A DNA stretch of 64,000 nt, taken from positions 62,001 through 126,000 of the forward strand of contig NZ_SIJL01000004.1 in assembly GCF_004307015.1 (NCBI RefSeq), given 5' to 3'. The position numbers and the translations under genes were made by a program. Shown in pieces: positions 29,520 through 38,077 of the stretch. The DNA is from Thermus thermamylovorans. GTDB taxonomy: Bacteria > Deinococcota > Deinococci > Deinococcales > Thermaceae. Below the pieces are notes generated by a model that was not told where the DNA came from, made no database searches, and was given only the letters and a program-made list of their open reading frames with translations. Within the stretch, counting starts at the first letter, position 1. Every line of letters starts with the position of its first letter.

Positions 29520-30182
29520 TCAGTCCATCACCGCGGGGATCTGCCGCACCCAGAGGATGTAGGAGAGGTGCTCCAGGTACCTCAGGGGAACCTCGGAAAG
29601 GGGGCGGTCCACCTCGAGGCTCATCATGGCCTCCCCACCCCGCCGCTTGCGGCTTACGGTGAGGTAGGCGATGTTCACCTCGTCGTCCGCCAGGATGCGG
29701 GCCACCCGGGCCACCACCCCCGGGGTGTCCACGTTGCGCACCACCAGGGTGGGCATGGCCCCGGTGATGCGCACCTCAAACCCGTCCAGGTCAAAGACCC
29801 GCACCAGCCCCCCGCCCAGGGAGCTTCCCGTGATCAGCAAACGCTCCTTCTCCCCCTCCAGGGCTATGCGCACGGTGTTGGGGTGGACGTCCCCCAGCTC
29901 CACCTCCTGGAAAACCACCTCCACCCCTTCCTCCTCCGCCAGCTCCAGGCTCCTTTTGAGCCGCTCGTCGTCAGGCCGCAAACCCAAGACCCCCGCCGCC
30001 AGGGCCAGGTGGGTGCCGTGGCCCTTGCCGGTCTTGGCGAAGGAGCCGTGCAGGCCGAACTGCACCCGCTTGGGCTTCTCCCCGAGCAGATGGCGGGCCA
30101 AAAGGGCCAGGCGGCAGGCCCCGGCGGTGTGGCTGGAGGAGGGCCCCACCATCACCGGCCCGATCATGTCCAAAAGGTCCAT
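29520..30182 (-). CDS. sdaAB: L-serine dehydratase, beta subunit
   Basis: A 220-residue subunit of the iron-sulfur L-serine dehydratase that converts serine to pyruvate and ammonia. The N-terminus MDLLDMIGPVMVGPSSSHTAGA is diagnostic of the beta domain, followed by the FGLHGSFAKTGKGHGTHLALAAGVLG block. Residues from about 145 form an ACT-type regulatory fold (LVVRNVDTPGVVARVARILADDEVNIAYLTVSR). The Cys-containing alpha subunit must be elsewhere, since no neighbour encodes it. Divergent from the next gene with only 17 bp between starts. Confidence 0.94.
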   Translation of the reverse strand: MDLLDMIGPVMVGPSSSHTAGACRLALLARHLLGEKPKRVQFGLHGSFAKTGKGHGTHLALAAGVLGLRPDDERLKRSLELAEEEGVEVVFQEVELGDVHPNTVRIALEGEKERLLITGSSLGGGLVRVFDLDGFEVRITGAMPTLVVRNVDTPGVVARVARILADDEVNIAYLTVSRKRRGGEAMMSLEVDRPLSEVPLRYLEHLSYILWVRQIPAVMD

Positions 30183-30187
30183 GCCTG

Positions 30188-30193
30188 TAGAAT
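30188..30193 (+). promoter_or_regulatory. -10 element TAGAAT for the leaderless 645-aa membrane protein gene
   Basis: TAGAAT is followed by AGCGCC and ATG 30200; there is no ribosome site. Confidence 0.55.
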
Positions 30194-30194
30194 A
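30189..30194 (-). promoter_or_regulatory. -10 element TATTCT for leaderless sdaAB
   Basis: On the minus strand TATTCT is followed by ACAGGC and ATG 30182. It shares five base pairs with the plus-strand TAGAAT. Confidence 0.5.
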
Positions 30195-30199
30195 GCGCC

Positions 30200-32137
30200 A
30201 TGGGCGCCTTCCTGGCTCGGGCCTCCTTGGGCTTGGGCCTTTTCCTCACGGGTCTTTGGGCCTTGGGGCAGAGCCTTTCCCTGCCGGAGCGGGCCCAGGT
30301 GGGGGAAACCCTGGTCCTGGAGGGCCGCGACCTGCCCCAAGGCCGCTTTCCCCTGCGGCTGGAAGCCCCTGACGGCGTGGAAACCTTGGAGGTGGAGACC
30401 CGGGAGGGCAGCTTCCGCCTGGAGTACGCGCCCCGGGTGCCCGGGGAACACCGCCTCCGCCTCTCCCTGCCCTCAGGGGTCCTGGAGGGGCGCTTCCTGG
30501 CCCTGGGTCCCGCGGCCCCCGAGCTTACCCCCGAGGGGCTCCGGCTGCCCTGGGGCCTCCTGCCCCTGCCCGAGGGCCCCTGGGCCGGGCCCCTGGTCCA
30601 GGGGGAAAGGGTCTACGTGGCCCAGGGGCTTTTGGTGCTGGAGGCCCACCTGGGCCAGGAGGGGGTGGGGTTCCACTTCGCCCCCGCCCCGGTCCTGGCC
30701 CTGCGCCCCGGGCCGGAGGCCCTCCTGCAGGGGGACTGGACCCTGCCCATCCCCTTCCCTCCCCTGCCCTTCGAAGGTGAGGCGGAGGACCTGGAGGCCC
30801 TGGGCAGGCTCCTGAAGGCCCTGGCACCCCCCAAGCCCTGGCCCTACTTCGCCTACTGGACCCAAGACCCCGCCGCCCTAACCCCCCAAGACCTGGAGGC
30901 CTACGGCCAGGACCTGAGGGCCCGGCACCACCGCCCTGAGCTCCTCTTCGGCCTGCCCGGGGTGACCCGCATGGCGGAGGCCTCCCGGGCCCTGCGGGCA
31001 ACCGACGGGGAAAGCGCCTTGAGGCTTGCGGAAACCCTCTTGCGCCACACCCCCCTCTTCCCGGACTCCCTGGCCTTCTTCCGGGAAACCGCCGAGTTCC
31101 TGGAGGCCCAGGGCCAGCCTGCCCGGGCCTTGCGCTTCCGGGAGGCGGAAAAGGCCTTGCGCACCTGGCTGCCCCCGGAGCTTTCCCCCCTCATCCCCGC
31201 CCTCTGGACCCTGGGCCTGGCCTACCTGGGCCTCATGCTCTACCTCTTCCTCTTCTACCTTCCCGGCCAGCTCAGGGACCTCCGGGCCATCGGGGGGTAC
31301 CTCCTGGGTTTCTTCCGCCACCCCCTCCTGCGCCTGAGACACCTCCACCTGGCCTACGCCAGCCTGGGGGAAAGGGTCTTGGCCTTCCTGCTCCTCCTGG
31401 CCCTCGGGGCGGGCCTCCTCCTTCAAGGCCTGGACGCCCGGGTGCGGGAGACCCTCCTCGCCCCGCCCCTGGACCGGGGTACCCTGCGAACCCAGGCGGC
31501 CCAGGACTGGCTCCGGACCCTCCCCGAAACCCCGGAGACCCGGGCCCTCCTGGGCTACGCCCTGCTGCCCCAAGCCCCCCGGGAAGCCCGGGGCCTTCTG
31601 GAGGAGGCCACCTGGCCCTTTGCCCTGGCCCTTAAAGGGGACGAGGCCTCCCTGGCCGAGGCCTACCGCCGGGCCCCCTGGGAGGGGCCGGTCCGGGGGG
31701 CCTTGGGCCTGGGCCAGGACCCCTGGGGCCTAAGGGAGCCCGGGCCCAGTGCGCGCGCCCTTTACCTCGCCCTCCTCCGGGTAGAGCTAGGGCGGTTTCT
31801 GGAAGACCCCTTGCGGGGCTTCCTCCGCCTGCCCACCCCCCTGCCCGAGGGGGCGCGGCCCTGGGTCTTCCTGGCCCTGGTCTTCCTCACCCTCTACCAC
31901 CTCCTGGGGTTCCTGCTGCCCCGCAGGCCGGCCTCCCTTTCCCCCACCTGGGTCCTTCTGGTCCGCCTCCTGGTGCCGGGAAGCCCAGCCTTCTCGGCGG
32001 GGGTGGGCCTCCTCCTCCTCCTCCTCGCCGCCTATGGCCTCCTGACCCTTCTGGAAGGCCAGGGGCCCTGGGTCCTCCTCCTGGCCTACGCCCTGCACCT
32101 CTTCGGGGTAGTCTGGAACCTGAGGAAACCGGCATGA
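30200..32137 (+). CDS. Large membrane protein of unknown function
   Basis: A 645-residue protein I do not recognise. An N-terminal signal sequence (LGLGLFLTGLWALGQS) is followed by about 300 residues that look extracytoplasmic and partly beta-rich, with repeated -VGETLVLEGRDLPQG- style strands. Then come separated hydrophobic helices: LWTLGLAYLGLMLYLFLFYL, LAFLLLLALGAGLLLQ, PWVFLALVFLTLYHLLGFLL, and two near the C-terminus. The segment between helices 2 and 3 is helical and TPR-like in character (QAAQDWLRTLPETPETRALLG), but no repeat is certain. The 3' end overlaps the aldolase gene (ATGA). Role unknown. Confidence 0.8.
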   Translation: MGAFLARASLGLGLFLTGLWALGQSLSLPERAQVGETLVLEGRDLPQGRFPLRLEAPDGVETLEVETREGSFRLEYAPRVPGEHRLRLSLPSGVLEGRFLALGPAAPELTPEGLRLPWGLLPLPEGPWAGPLVQGERVYVAQGLLVLEAHLGQEGVGFHFAPAPVLALRPGPEALLQGDWTLPIPFPPLPFEGEAEDLEALGRLLKALAPPKPWPYFAYWTQDPAALTPQDLEAYGQDLRARHHRPELLFGLPGVTRMAEASRALRATDGESALRLAETLLRHTPLFPDSLAFFRETAEFLEAQGQPARALRFREAEKALRTWLPPELSPLIPALWTLGLAYLGLMLYLFLFYLPGQLRDLRAIGGYLLGFFRHPLLRLRHLHLAYASLGERVLAFLLLLALGAGLLLQGLDARVRETLLAPPLDRGTLRTQAAQDWLRTLPETPETRALLGYALLPQAPREARGLLEEATWPFALALKGDEASLAEAYRRAPWEGPVRGALGLGQDPWGLREPGPSARALYLALLRVELGRFLEDPLRGFLRLPTPLPEGARPWVFLALVFLTLYHLLGFLLPRRPASLSPTWVLLVRLLVPGSPAFSAGVGLLLLLLAAYGLLTLLEGQGPWVLLLAYALHLFGVVWNLRKPA

Positions 32138-32985
32138 TCCTGCCCCCCATCCCCACCCCCTTTGATCGGCAAGGCCGCCTGGACACCGCGGCCTTCCGCG
32201 AACTGGCCGAGGCCCTGGAACCCTTAGTGGATGGGCTGCTCATTTACGGCTCCAACGGGGAGGGTGTCCACCTCACCCCGGAGGAGCGGGCCCGGGGCCT
32301 AAGGGCCTTAAGCCCCAGGAAGCCCTTCCTGGTAGGCCTCATGGAGGAAAGCCTGCCCCAGGCGGAAAGGGCCCTCCAGGAGGCTAAGGAGGCGGGGGCC
32401 CTGGCCGTCTTGGCCACCCCGCCCCGCTACTACCACGGAAGCCTTGGGGAAGGCCTTCTGGCCTACTACCGTGCCCTGGCGGAGAAGATACCCCTTTTCC
32501 TCTACCACGTGCCCCAGAACACCAAGGTGGACCTGCCCCTCGCCGCGGTGGAAGCCCTGGCCCAACACCCGCAGGTCCTGGGCATCAAGGACTCCGGCGG
32601 GGATATGGCCCGCCTGGCCTTCTACCAGGCCCACCTCAGGGACTTCCGGGTCTATACCGGCCACGCCCCCACCTTCCTGGCGGCCTTGGCCCTGGGAGCG
32701 GAAGGGGGGATCCTGGCCGCCGCCAACCTGGCCCCCCGGGCCTACCGGGCCCTGCTGGAGGCCTTCCGGGCTGGCCGCCTCGAGGAAGCCCAGGCCCTGC
32801 AGAAGCGGCTCTTCCCCTTGGGGGACCTCCTCGCCAGGGGCGGGGTGCCCCTCCTCAAGCAGGCCCTAAGGCACCTGGGCCTGCCCGCGGGCTACCCCAG
32901 GCCTCCCTACCCGGGGGAAAGCCCCCTTTGGCGGGAGTTTCTGCCGGTCCTGGAAAACTTGCGGGAATTGGGAGGGACCCCATGA
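32134..32985 (+). CDS. Dihydrodipicolinate synthase/N-acetylneuraminate lyase family aldolase
   Basis: A 283-residue class I aldolase of the DapA superfamily. It begins LPPIPTPFDRQGRLD, has the substrate loop YGSNGEGVHLTPEER (usually GTTGE), the catalytic Tyr in FLYHVPQNT, and the Schiff-base Lys in LGIKDSGGD. Thermus makes lysine by the alpha-aminoadipate route, so a true DapA role is unlikely; a 2-keto-3-deoxy acid or similar aldolase is more plausible. It overlaps both neighbours by 4 bp (ATGA), so it is coupled to a membrane protein and a lipoprotein. Confidence 0.88.
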   Translation: MILPPIPTPFDRQGRLDTAAFRELAEALEPLVDGLLIYGSNGEGVHLTPEERARGLRALSPRKPFLVGLMEESLPQAERALQEAKEAGALAVLATPPRYYHGSLGEGLLAYYRALAEKIPLFLYHVPQNTKVDLPLAAVEALAQHPQVLGIKDSGGDMARLAFYQAHLRDFRVYTGHAPTFLAALALGAEGGILAAANLAPRAYRALLEAFRAGRLEEAQALQKRLFPLGDLLARGGVPLLKQALRHLGLPAGYPRPPYPGESPLWREFLPVLENLRELGGTP

Positions 32986-33656
32986 GAACGACCCAAGGTA
33001 AGACGGTGCTCTTGATCGGCCTCCTAGCCTTCCTCTCCGCCTGCGCCCCCCGGGCCCTCACCCCGGAGGCCCGGTTTTTAGGAGCGGAGATCCGGGGGCT
33101 GGAGCTGGCCCCGACCCCCGCCCTCCTCCTGGGCCTCCGGGTGGAGTTCCAAAACCCCAACCCCTTCCCCCTGCCCCTCGCCACCTTCGGCACCCGGCTC
33201 CGGGTGGGGGAGGTGGGGGTGCCTTTGGACCTCACCCTGCCCCCTGGGCGCAAGGAGGAGACCCTCCTGGTGCGCCTCACCCCCGGGGAGGCCCTGACCA
33301 CCGCCCGGGCCCTGCTCTCCCGGGAAGGGGTGGAGGTGGCTCTGGAGGGGCGCACCCTGGGGCAGAACCTCACCTTCTTCCGCACCCGGGTGGCCTTCCC
33401 GGTGGAGCCCCCCAGGGTGCGGCGGGCCGGGGTGAACTTCTTCCTGGAAAACCCCAATCCCTTCCCCTTGCGGGTGGAAGGCCGCCTGGTCCTCACGGGC
33501 CAGAGCTTCCGGGTGCAGGCCGACCTCCCCGCCCGGGGGGAAGGAAGGCTTCAGGTGGTGGGGTTTCGTCCGGGCCTGGAGCGGGGCACGGGCCGGTTGG
33601 AGCTCACCCTCGAGGTCCCGGGTTTTCTGCGGATGGCGATGGCCCTTCCCCTGTAG
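32982..33656 (+). CDS. Lipoprotein with WHy/LEA-2-like repeats
   Basis: A 224-residue lipoprotein. The signal LLIGLLAFLSACAP contains the lipobox Cys. The mature part repeats the motif N-P-N-P-F-P-L twice (VEFQNPNPFPLPL and FLENPNPFPLRVE), the hallmark of the water-stress/hypersensitive-response (LEA14-type) fold, so two such domains are likely. These proteins are associated with desiccation or solvent stress, but a function here is not demonstrated. ATG 32982 overlaps the aldolase stop. The last 53 bp are antisense to the end of the ABC ATPase gene. Confidence 0.83.
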   Translation: MRTTQGKTVLLIGLLAFLSACAPRALTPEARFLGAEIRGLELAPTPALLLGLRVEFQNPNPFPLPLATFGTRLRVGEVGVPLDLTLPPGRKEETLLVRLTPGEALTTARALLSREGVEVALEGRTLGQNLTFFRTRVAFPVEPPRVRRAGVNFFLENPNPFPLRVEGRLVLTGQSFRVQADLPARGEGRLQVVGFRPGLERGTGRLELTLEVPGFLRMAMALPL

Positions 33657-35634
33657 GGTAGAGGTGGCAGGCCACCAGGTGGCCGGGGGCCACCTCTAGC
33701 AAAGGGGGCAGTACCTCCCGGCATAGGCCAGGAAGGACCTGGGGGCAACGGGGATGGAAGGGGCAGCCGGAAGGGGGATGGCTGGGGCTCGGCGGCTCCC
33801 CGGAAAGGACGGGCCGCAGACGAAGGCGGTTTTGGGGATCGGGCTCGGGGACCGCCTCCAACAGGGCTTGGGTATAGGGATGGAGGGGGGTTTCTAGGAG
33901 GCGGGCGGTGGGCGCCAGCTCCACCACCCGGCCCAGGTACATGACCGCCGTCCGGTGGGCCAGCAAGCGGGCGGTGGCCAGGTCGTGGGTGATGTAGAGG
34001 AGGGCCAGGCCCCTCGCCTCCTGCAGACGGCGGAGGAGGTACAAAAGGGCCGCCCGGCCGCTGGCGTCCACCATAGAAACCGGTTCATCGGCCACCAGGT
34101 ACTCCGGTTCCAGGACCAGAGCCCGGGCCAGGGCCACCCGCTGCCGCTGCCCCCCGGAAAGGGTGTGGGGGAAGCGCTCGGCAAAGGCTTGGGCCGGGGA
34201 GAGCCCCACCTGTTCCAGGGCCGCTAGCGCCCGCTCCTTGCGCTCCCTTGGGGGGAAGCCGTGGACCAGGAGGGGTTCCTCCACCACCTCTAGGACCCGC
34301 ATGTAGGGGCTCAGGGCGGCATAGGGGTCCTGAAAGACCGCCTGGGCCCGGCGGCGGAAAGCCTTGAGCCGGGGCTCGGGGAGACGGGTCACGTCCTCCC
34401 CCGCGAAGACCACCCGGCCCCCCACCAGGGGCAGAAGGCGCAAGGAGGCCCGGCCCAAGGTGGTCTTCCCGCTCCCAGACTCCCCCACCAAGGCCAGGGT
34501 CTCTCCCCGGTGCAGGGTGAGGCTCACCCCCTCCACCGCCCGCACCCACACCCCCCCGAGAAGCCCCCTGCGGGCCCGGAAGTGGACCCGCACCCCCTCC
34601 AGGCACAGCAGGGGCTCTCCCGGAGGCCCCAAGGCCGGGGGCGGAGCGGGGACAAGGACGGACAGGGAAGGCACCCTGACCGGCTCGGGGCCGAAGAGCC
34701 AGCAGCGGACCATCTGCCCCCGGGGGCCAGGGAAGCCGGGGGGCACCTCCCGGTGGCAGCGAGCAAAAGCCCAGGGGCAACGGGAGGCAAAGGCACAACC
34801 CGGGGGCAGGGCGGCGGGATCCGGGGGAACCCCCTCCAGGGCCCGGGGCCAGGAGGCCCCCCGCAGTCGGGGAAGGCTGGCCAGAAGGGCCTGGGTGTAC
34901 GGGTGAGCGGGGGCGGTGAGGACTGCCTCCAGCTCCCCCAGCTCCACCACCTGACCCGCGTAGAGCACCGCCAGACGGTCCGCCACCTCCGAGGCCAGGG
35001 CCAGGTCGTGGGTGATGAAGAACAGGGCCAAACCGAGCTCCCCCTGCAGGGCCTTCAGGAGGTTCACCACCTGGGCCTGGACGGAAACGTCCAGGGCGCT
35101 GGTGGGCTCGTCCAGGAGGAGAAGGGGGGGCGTGAGGGCCAGGGCCATGGCCAGAAGGACCCGCTGCCGCATCCCTCCGGAAAGCTCAAAGGGGTAGCGC
35201 CCGAGGACCTCCCCCTCCAGGCCCACCCGCCCGAGGAGGACCTCCGCCCGCGCCCAAGCCTCCTTGCGGGAAACCCCCTCCAGGAGGAGGCGCTCCACCA
35301 CCTGGTCCCCCACCCGCAGGACCGGGTTCAGACCCCGTCCTCCCTGGAGCACCAGGGCCATCCGGCGCCAGCGCACCTCCTTGCGGAAGACCTCCTCGGG
35401 AAGAGCGGTGAGGTCCCGACCCTCCAGGTGGACCCTTCCCCGGAAGAGGGCCACATTCCGGGGAAGAAGGCGCATGAGGGCCAGGGCCAGGCTGGACTTG
35501 CCGCTCCCCGACTCCCCCACCACCCCCAGGGTTTCCCCCCGCTCCAAGACCAGAGAAACCCCCTCCACCGCCCGCACCGGCCCGCGGGGGCTGGCATAGC
35601 GGAGGGTGAGGCCTTGCACCTCCAGAAAGGGCAC
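33604..35634 (-). CDS. Fused DppD-DppF-type peptide ABC transporter ATPase
   Basis: A 676-residue protein with two complete nucleotide-binding domains. The first has Walker A GESGSGKSS, signature LSGGMRQRV and Walker B LLLLDEPTSALD. The second has GESGSGKTT, LSGGQRQRV and LVADEPVSMVD. Each ends with the oligopeptide-transporter C-terminal block HPYTQALL and a four-Cys-type motif (GCAFASRCPWAFARC and GCPFHPRCPQVLPGLC). It is thus OppD and OppF in one chain. GTG 35634 starts 1 bp after the permease stop. The 3' 53 bp overlap the convergent lipoprotein gene. Confidence 0.92.
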   Translation of the reverse strand: MPFLEVQGLTLRYASPRGPVRAVEGVSLVLERGETLGVVGESGSGKSSLALALMRLLPRNVALFRGRVHLEGRDLTALPEEVFRKEVRWRRMALVLQGGRGLNPVLRVGDQVVERLLLEGVSRKEAWARAEVLLGRVGLEGEVLGRYPFELSGGMRQRVLLAMALALTPPLLLLDEPTSALDVSVQAQVVNLLKALQGELGLALFFITHDLALASEVADRLAVLYAGQVVELGELEAVLTAPAHPYTQALLASLPRLRGASWPRALEGVPPDPAALPPGCAFASRCPWAFARCHREVPPGFPGPRGQMVRCWLFGPEPVRVPSLSVLVPAPPPALGPPGEPLLCLEGVRVHFRARRGLLGGVWVRAVEGVSLTLHRGETLALVGESGSGKTTLGRASLRLLPLVGGRVVFAGEDVTRLPEPRLKAFRRRAQAVFQDPYAALSPYMRVLEVVEEPLLVHGFPPRERKERALAALEQVGLSPAQAFAERFPHTLSGGQRQRVALARALVLEPEYLVADEPVSMVDASGRAALLYLLRRLQEARGLALLYITHDLATARLLAHRTAVMYLGRVVELAPTARLLETPLHPYTQALLEAVPEPDPQNRLRLRPVLSGEPPSPSHPPSGCPFHPRCPQVLPGLCREVLPPLLEVAPGHLVACHLYPTGEGPSPSAENPGPRG

Positions 35635-35635
35635 C

Positions 35636-37021
35636 TCACCCTCCTCGGCGGAGCCGGGGGTCCACCAGGGCCTCGAGGCCCATGGCCAGGAGCATGAAGG
35701 CCAAGGCGGTAAGGGCCAGCAGGAGGCCGGGGGGCACCACCCACCACCAGTAGCCCAGGAAGACCGCCCCCGTGCGGAAACCCGCCTCCAGCATCTGGCC
35801 CCAGGTGGGTAAGGAGGGGTCCCCAAGGCCCAGGAAGCTGAGGCCGGCCTCAGCCAGGATGGCCCCGGGCACAGCGAAGACCCCTTGCAGAAGCAGGTAG
35901 GGAACCAGGTGGGGCAGGACGTGGCGCCGGAGGATGTGGAAAGGCCCCGCCCCCAGGGCCCGGGCCGCCTCCACCTCCAAGCCGGCCCTAAGCTGGAGGA
36001 CCGCCGAACGGACCAGGATGGCGAGCCCGGGCCAGCTAAAGGCCACCAGGACCAGGAGGGTGATCCAGAGGTTAGCCCCCAGGACGAAGACCAGAAAGAT
36101 GAGAAGGGGCAGGAGAGGCAGGTTGTTCAGCACATCGGCCAGCCGCTGGATCAGGGTGTCGGTGGCCCCGCCCGCGTACCCGCTCCAAAGCCCGAGGAAA
36201 GCCCCCAAGGCGGTGCTCCATAGGGCCACGCTCAGCCCGATGGCCAAGGCGAGGGGCAGGCCATACAGGAGGCCGTGGATCAGGTCCCGGCCCAGGGTGT
36301 CCGTGCCCATAAGCCCGTAGGCCTCCCCGCCTAAGACCAGGCGCACCCAGCCCACCCAGTCCTCGGGGTGGGCCCCCCGGAGGCGGACCACCACCTGGTA
36401 CTCCCCCTCCAGGGGGAGGAGGATCCCCCCGGGTCCCGGCCGGGCGAAAAGCGCCCCCGGGAGGTCCAAGGGGAGGTGGCCGAACCCGTACCGGGCCCTA
36501 AAGAAGCTCTCCAGGGCCTCGGCCACCTCCAGCCCTTCCCCCAGGAAGCGCCGCCAGGGCTCCTGGAAGTGGCGCCTGAAGGGAGGGGTCTCCCCGGGCA
36601 GGGGTCCGGGGAGCACCTCCCGGTGGAGGAGCACCTCCCCATCGGGCCGCACCAGGACCACCTCCACCAGGGGCGGAGCCTCCCAGTAGACCACCTCTCC
36701 CAGGGCCAGGACCAGGTAGACGGGGGAAGGGCCCCGGAGGGAAAAACCCAGGCGGAAAACGGGGTCGAAAACCTCCCGCGAGGGCTCCCGAGCCTCCAGA
36801 ACCCGGTGAGGAACGCGGCCGGTGAAGGGTGCGGTCCAAGCGGGCGGGACCGCTTTGGGGAAGTCGGCCCAGGCCGCGGGGTTGTGCCACAGGCGGGGGC
36901 CGAAGTCCCGGGGGTAGGCCAGCCAGGCAAGCAGGGCCCCCAGGACCAAAGGGGCCAGGAGGAGAAGACCCGCCCGCCCTGGGGGGGTTTGCCAGAGGGC
37001 AGGGAGGATCCCCCTAGTCAT
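35636..37021 (-). CDS. Peptide ABC transporter permease (DppC type) with large extracytoplasmic insertion
   Basis: A 461-residue inner-membrane permease. The first helix (about residues 17-36) is followed not by the usual short loop but by roughly 190 residues before the conserved LMGTDTLGRDL at about 237-247. The rest is standard, with five helices and the ATPase-coupling EAA loop (ARALGAGPFHILRRHVLP). The insertion includes beta-like stretches (VYLVLALGEVVYWEAPPLVE, VEVVLVRPDGEVLLHREV) and should lie outside the membrane. Its start overlaps the DppB stop by 8 bp. Confidence 0.9.
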   Translation of the reverse strand: MTRGILPALWQTPPGRAGLLLLAPLVLGALLAWLAYPRDFGPRLWHNPAAWADFPKAVPPAWTAPFTGRVPHRVLEAREPSREVFDPVFRLGFSLRGPSPVYLVLALGEVVYWEAPPLVEVVLVRPDGEVLLHREVLPGPLPGETPPFRRHFQEPWRRFLGEGLEVAEALESFFRARYGFGHLPLDLPGALFARPGPGGILLPLEGEYQVVVRLRGAHPEDWVGWVRLVLGGEAYGLMGTDTLGRDLIHGLLYGLPLALAIGLSVALWSTALGAFLGLWSGYAGGATDTLIQRLADVLNNLPLLPLLIFLVFVLGANLWITLLVLVAFSWPGLAILVRSAVLQLRAGLEVEAARALGAGPFHILRRHVLPHLVPYLLLQGVFAVPGAILAEAGLSFLGLGDPSLPTWGQMLEAGFRTGAVFLGYWWWVVPPGLLLALTALAFMLLAMGLEALVDPRLRRGG

Positions 37022-38072
37022 ACCGCACCCTGGGATCCAGCAGGACGTAGAGGACTTCCAGGACCATGCGCACCCCCACGTAAAGCAGGGCGTAGAAGTA
37101 GGTAAGGGCCAGGATCACCCCCTCGTCCGGGGTACCCACCGTGGCCTCGTAATAGAGCCGCCCCATGCCTTGCCAACCGAAGACCGTTTCCACCAGGATG
37201 GAACCCCCCAAGGAGCCCGCCAGTCCCAGGATCAGCCCGGTGAGGATGGGCGGGGCAGCCACCCGCAGGACGTGGCGGTAGAGGACCAGCCGCTCCGGCA
37301 ACCCCTTGGCCCGGGCCAGGAGGACATGGTCCCCTTGGGCCACGGAGAGGAGGAGGCTTCGCACCGAATAAGCGTAGGGCCCTACGCTCACCAGGACCAG
37401 GGTCAGGACGGGCAGGGTGGCGTGCCAGGCCAGGTCCAAAAGCCGGGCCAGGCCTCCCTCAGGGGGGGGCAGGGAGTACATCCCCCCGGAAGGGAAGAGG
37501 CGCAGGGTAAAGGAGAAGAGCAGGATGAGAAGGATCCCCACCCACCAGGTGGGCAGGCCTCCGCTCACCGCGGCCAGGTACGCCACGAAGCGGTCCCAGG
37601 AACTCCCCGCCCGGGCGGAAAGCCAAACCCCCAGGGCGATCCCCAGGAAAGCGCTCAGGACTAGGGCGGTGGTGAGGAGGATTAGGGTGTTGGGCAGCCT
37701 CTCCAGGAGGATGTCCCTCACCCGGCTGCTGCCCGCGGTGCTGCGGAGGACCCGGGCGTCCCCCAGGTCCAGCCGCAGGACGCGGAGAGCTAAGCCCGGG
37801 AGGCGATGGTACCATGGGCGATCCAGGCCGTAAGCCCGCTCCAGCTCCTGGCGCCGGGTTTCCAGGGCCCGCTCCAGCTCCAAGGGGTCGCGGATGCCCT
37901 CGGCCAACTGGCCTCTTAGGGTCCGGAGCTCCTCCCCGATGGCCGCCTGGAGCATCCGCTCCGAGAAGCCTGTGGCCCCGAGGAGGGTCACCAAAAGGAC
38001 CAGGACCAGGAGTAGGACGGCCAGGAGGCTAAGGAGGCGGGAAAGGAGGGGACGAAGCAGGGAAGGGACCAT
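37014..38072 (-). CDS. Peptide ABC transporter permease (DppB type)
   Basis: A 352-residue permease with an N-terminal helix, a soluble helical segment (LRTLRGQLAEGIRDPLELERALETR region, about 50-95), then five further helices. DppB features are ERLPNTLILLTTALVLSAFLGIALG, GGLPTWWVGILLILLFS, the coupling loop ARAKGLPERLVLYRHVLRVA, and ETVFGWQGMGRLYYEA near the end. It pairs with the DppC-type permease to form the channel. The SBP gene stops 5 bp upstream. Confidence 0.93.
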   Translation of the reverse strand: MVPSLLRPLLSRLLSLLAVLLLVLVLLVTLLGATGFSERMLQAAIGEELRTLRGQLAEGIRDPLELERALETRRQELERAYGLDRPWYHRLPGLALRVLRLDLGDARVLRSTAGSSRVRDILLERLPNTLILLTTALVLSAFLGIALGVWLSARAGSSWDRFVAYLAAVSGGLPTWWVGILLILLFSFTLRLFPSGGMYSLPPPEGGLARLLDLAWHATLPVLTLVLVSVGPYAYSVRSLLLSVAQGDHVLLARAKGLPERLVLYRHVLRVAAPPILTGLILGLAGSLGGSILVETVFGWQGMGRLYYEATVGTPDEGVILALTYFYALLYVGVRMVLEVLYVLLDPRVRYD

Positions 38073-38077
38073 GGGCC

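Noticed and set aside
35300-35350. Degenerate Q-loop (LQGGRGLNPV) in the first ATPase half suggesting an inactive site
   Set aside because: Many thermophile OppD proteins read QGxxxxLNP here, the Gln is present, and Walker A, signature and Walker B are intact.
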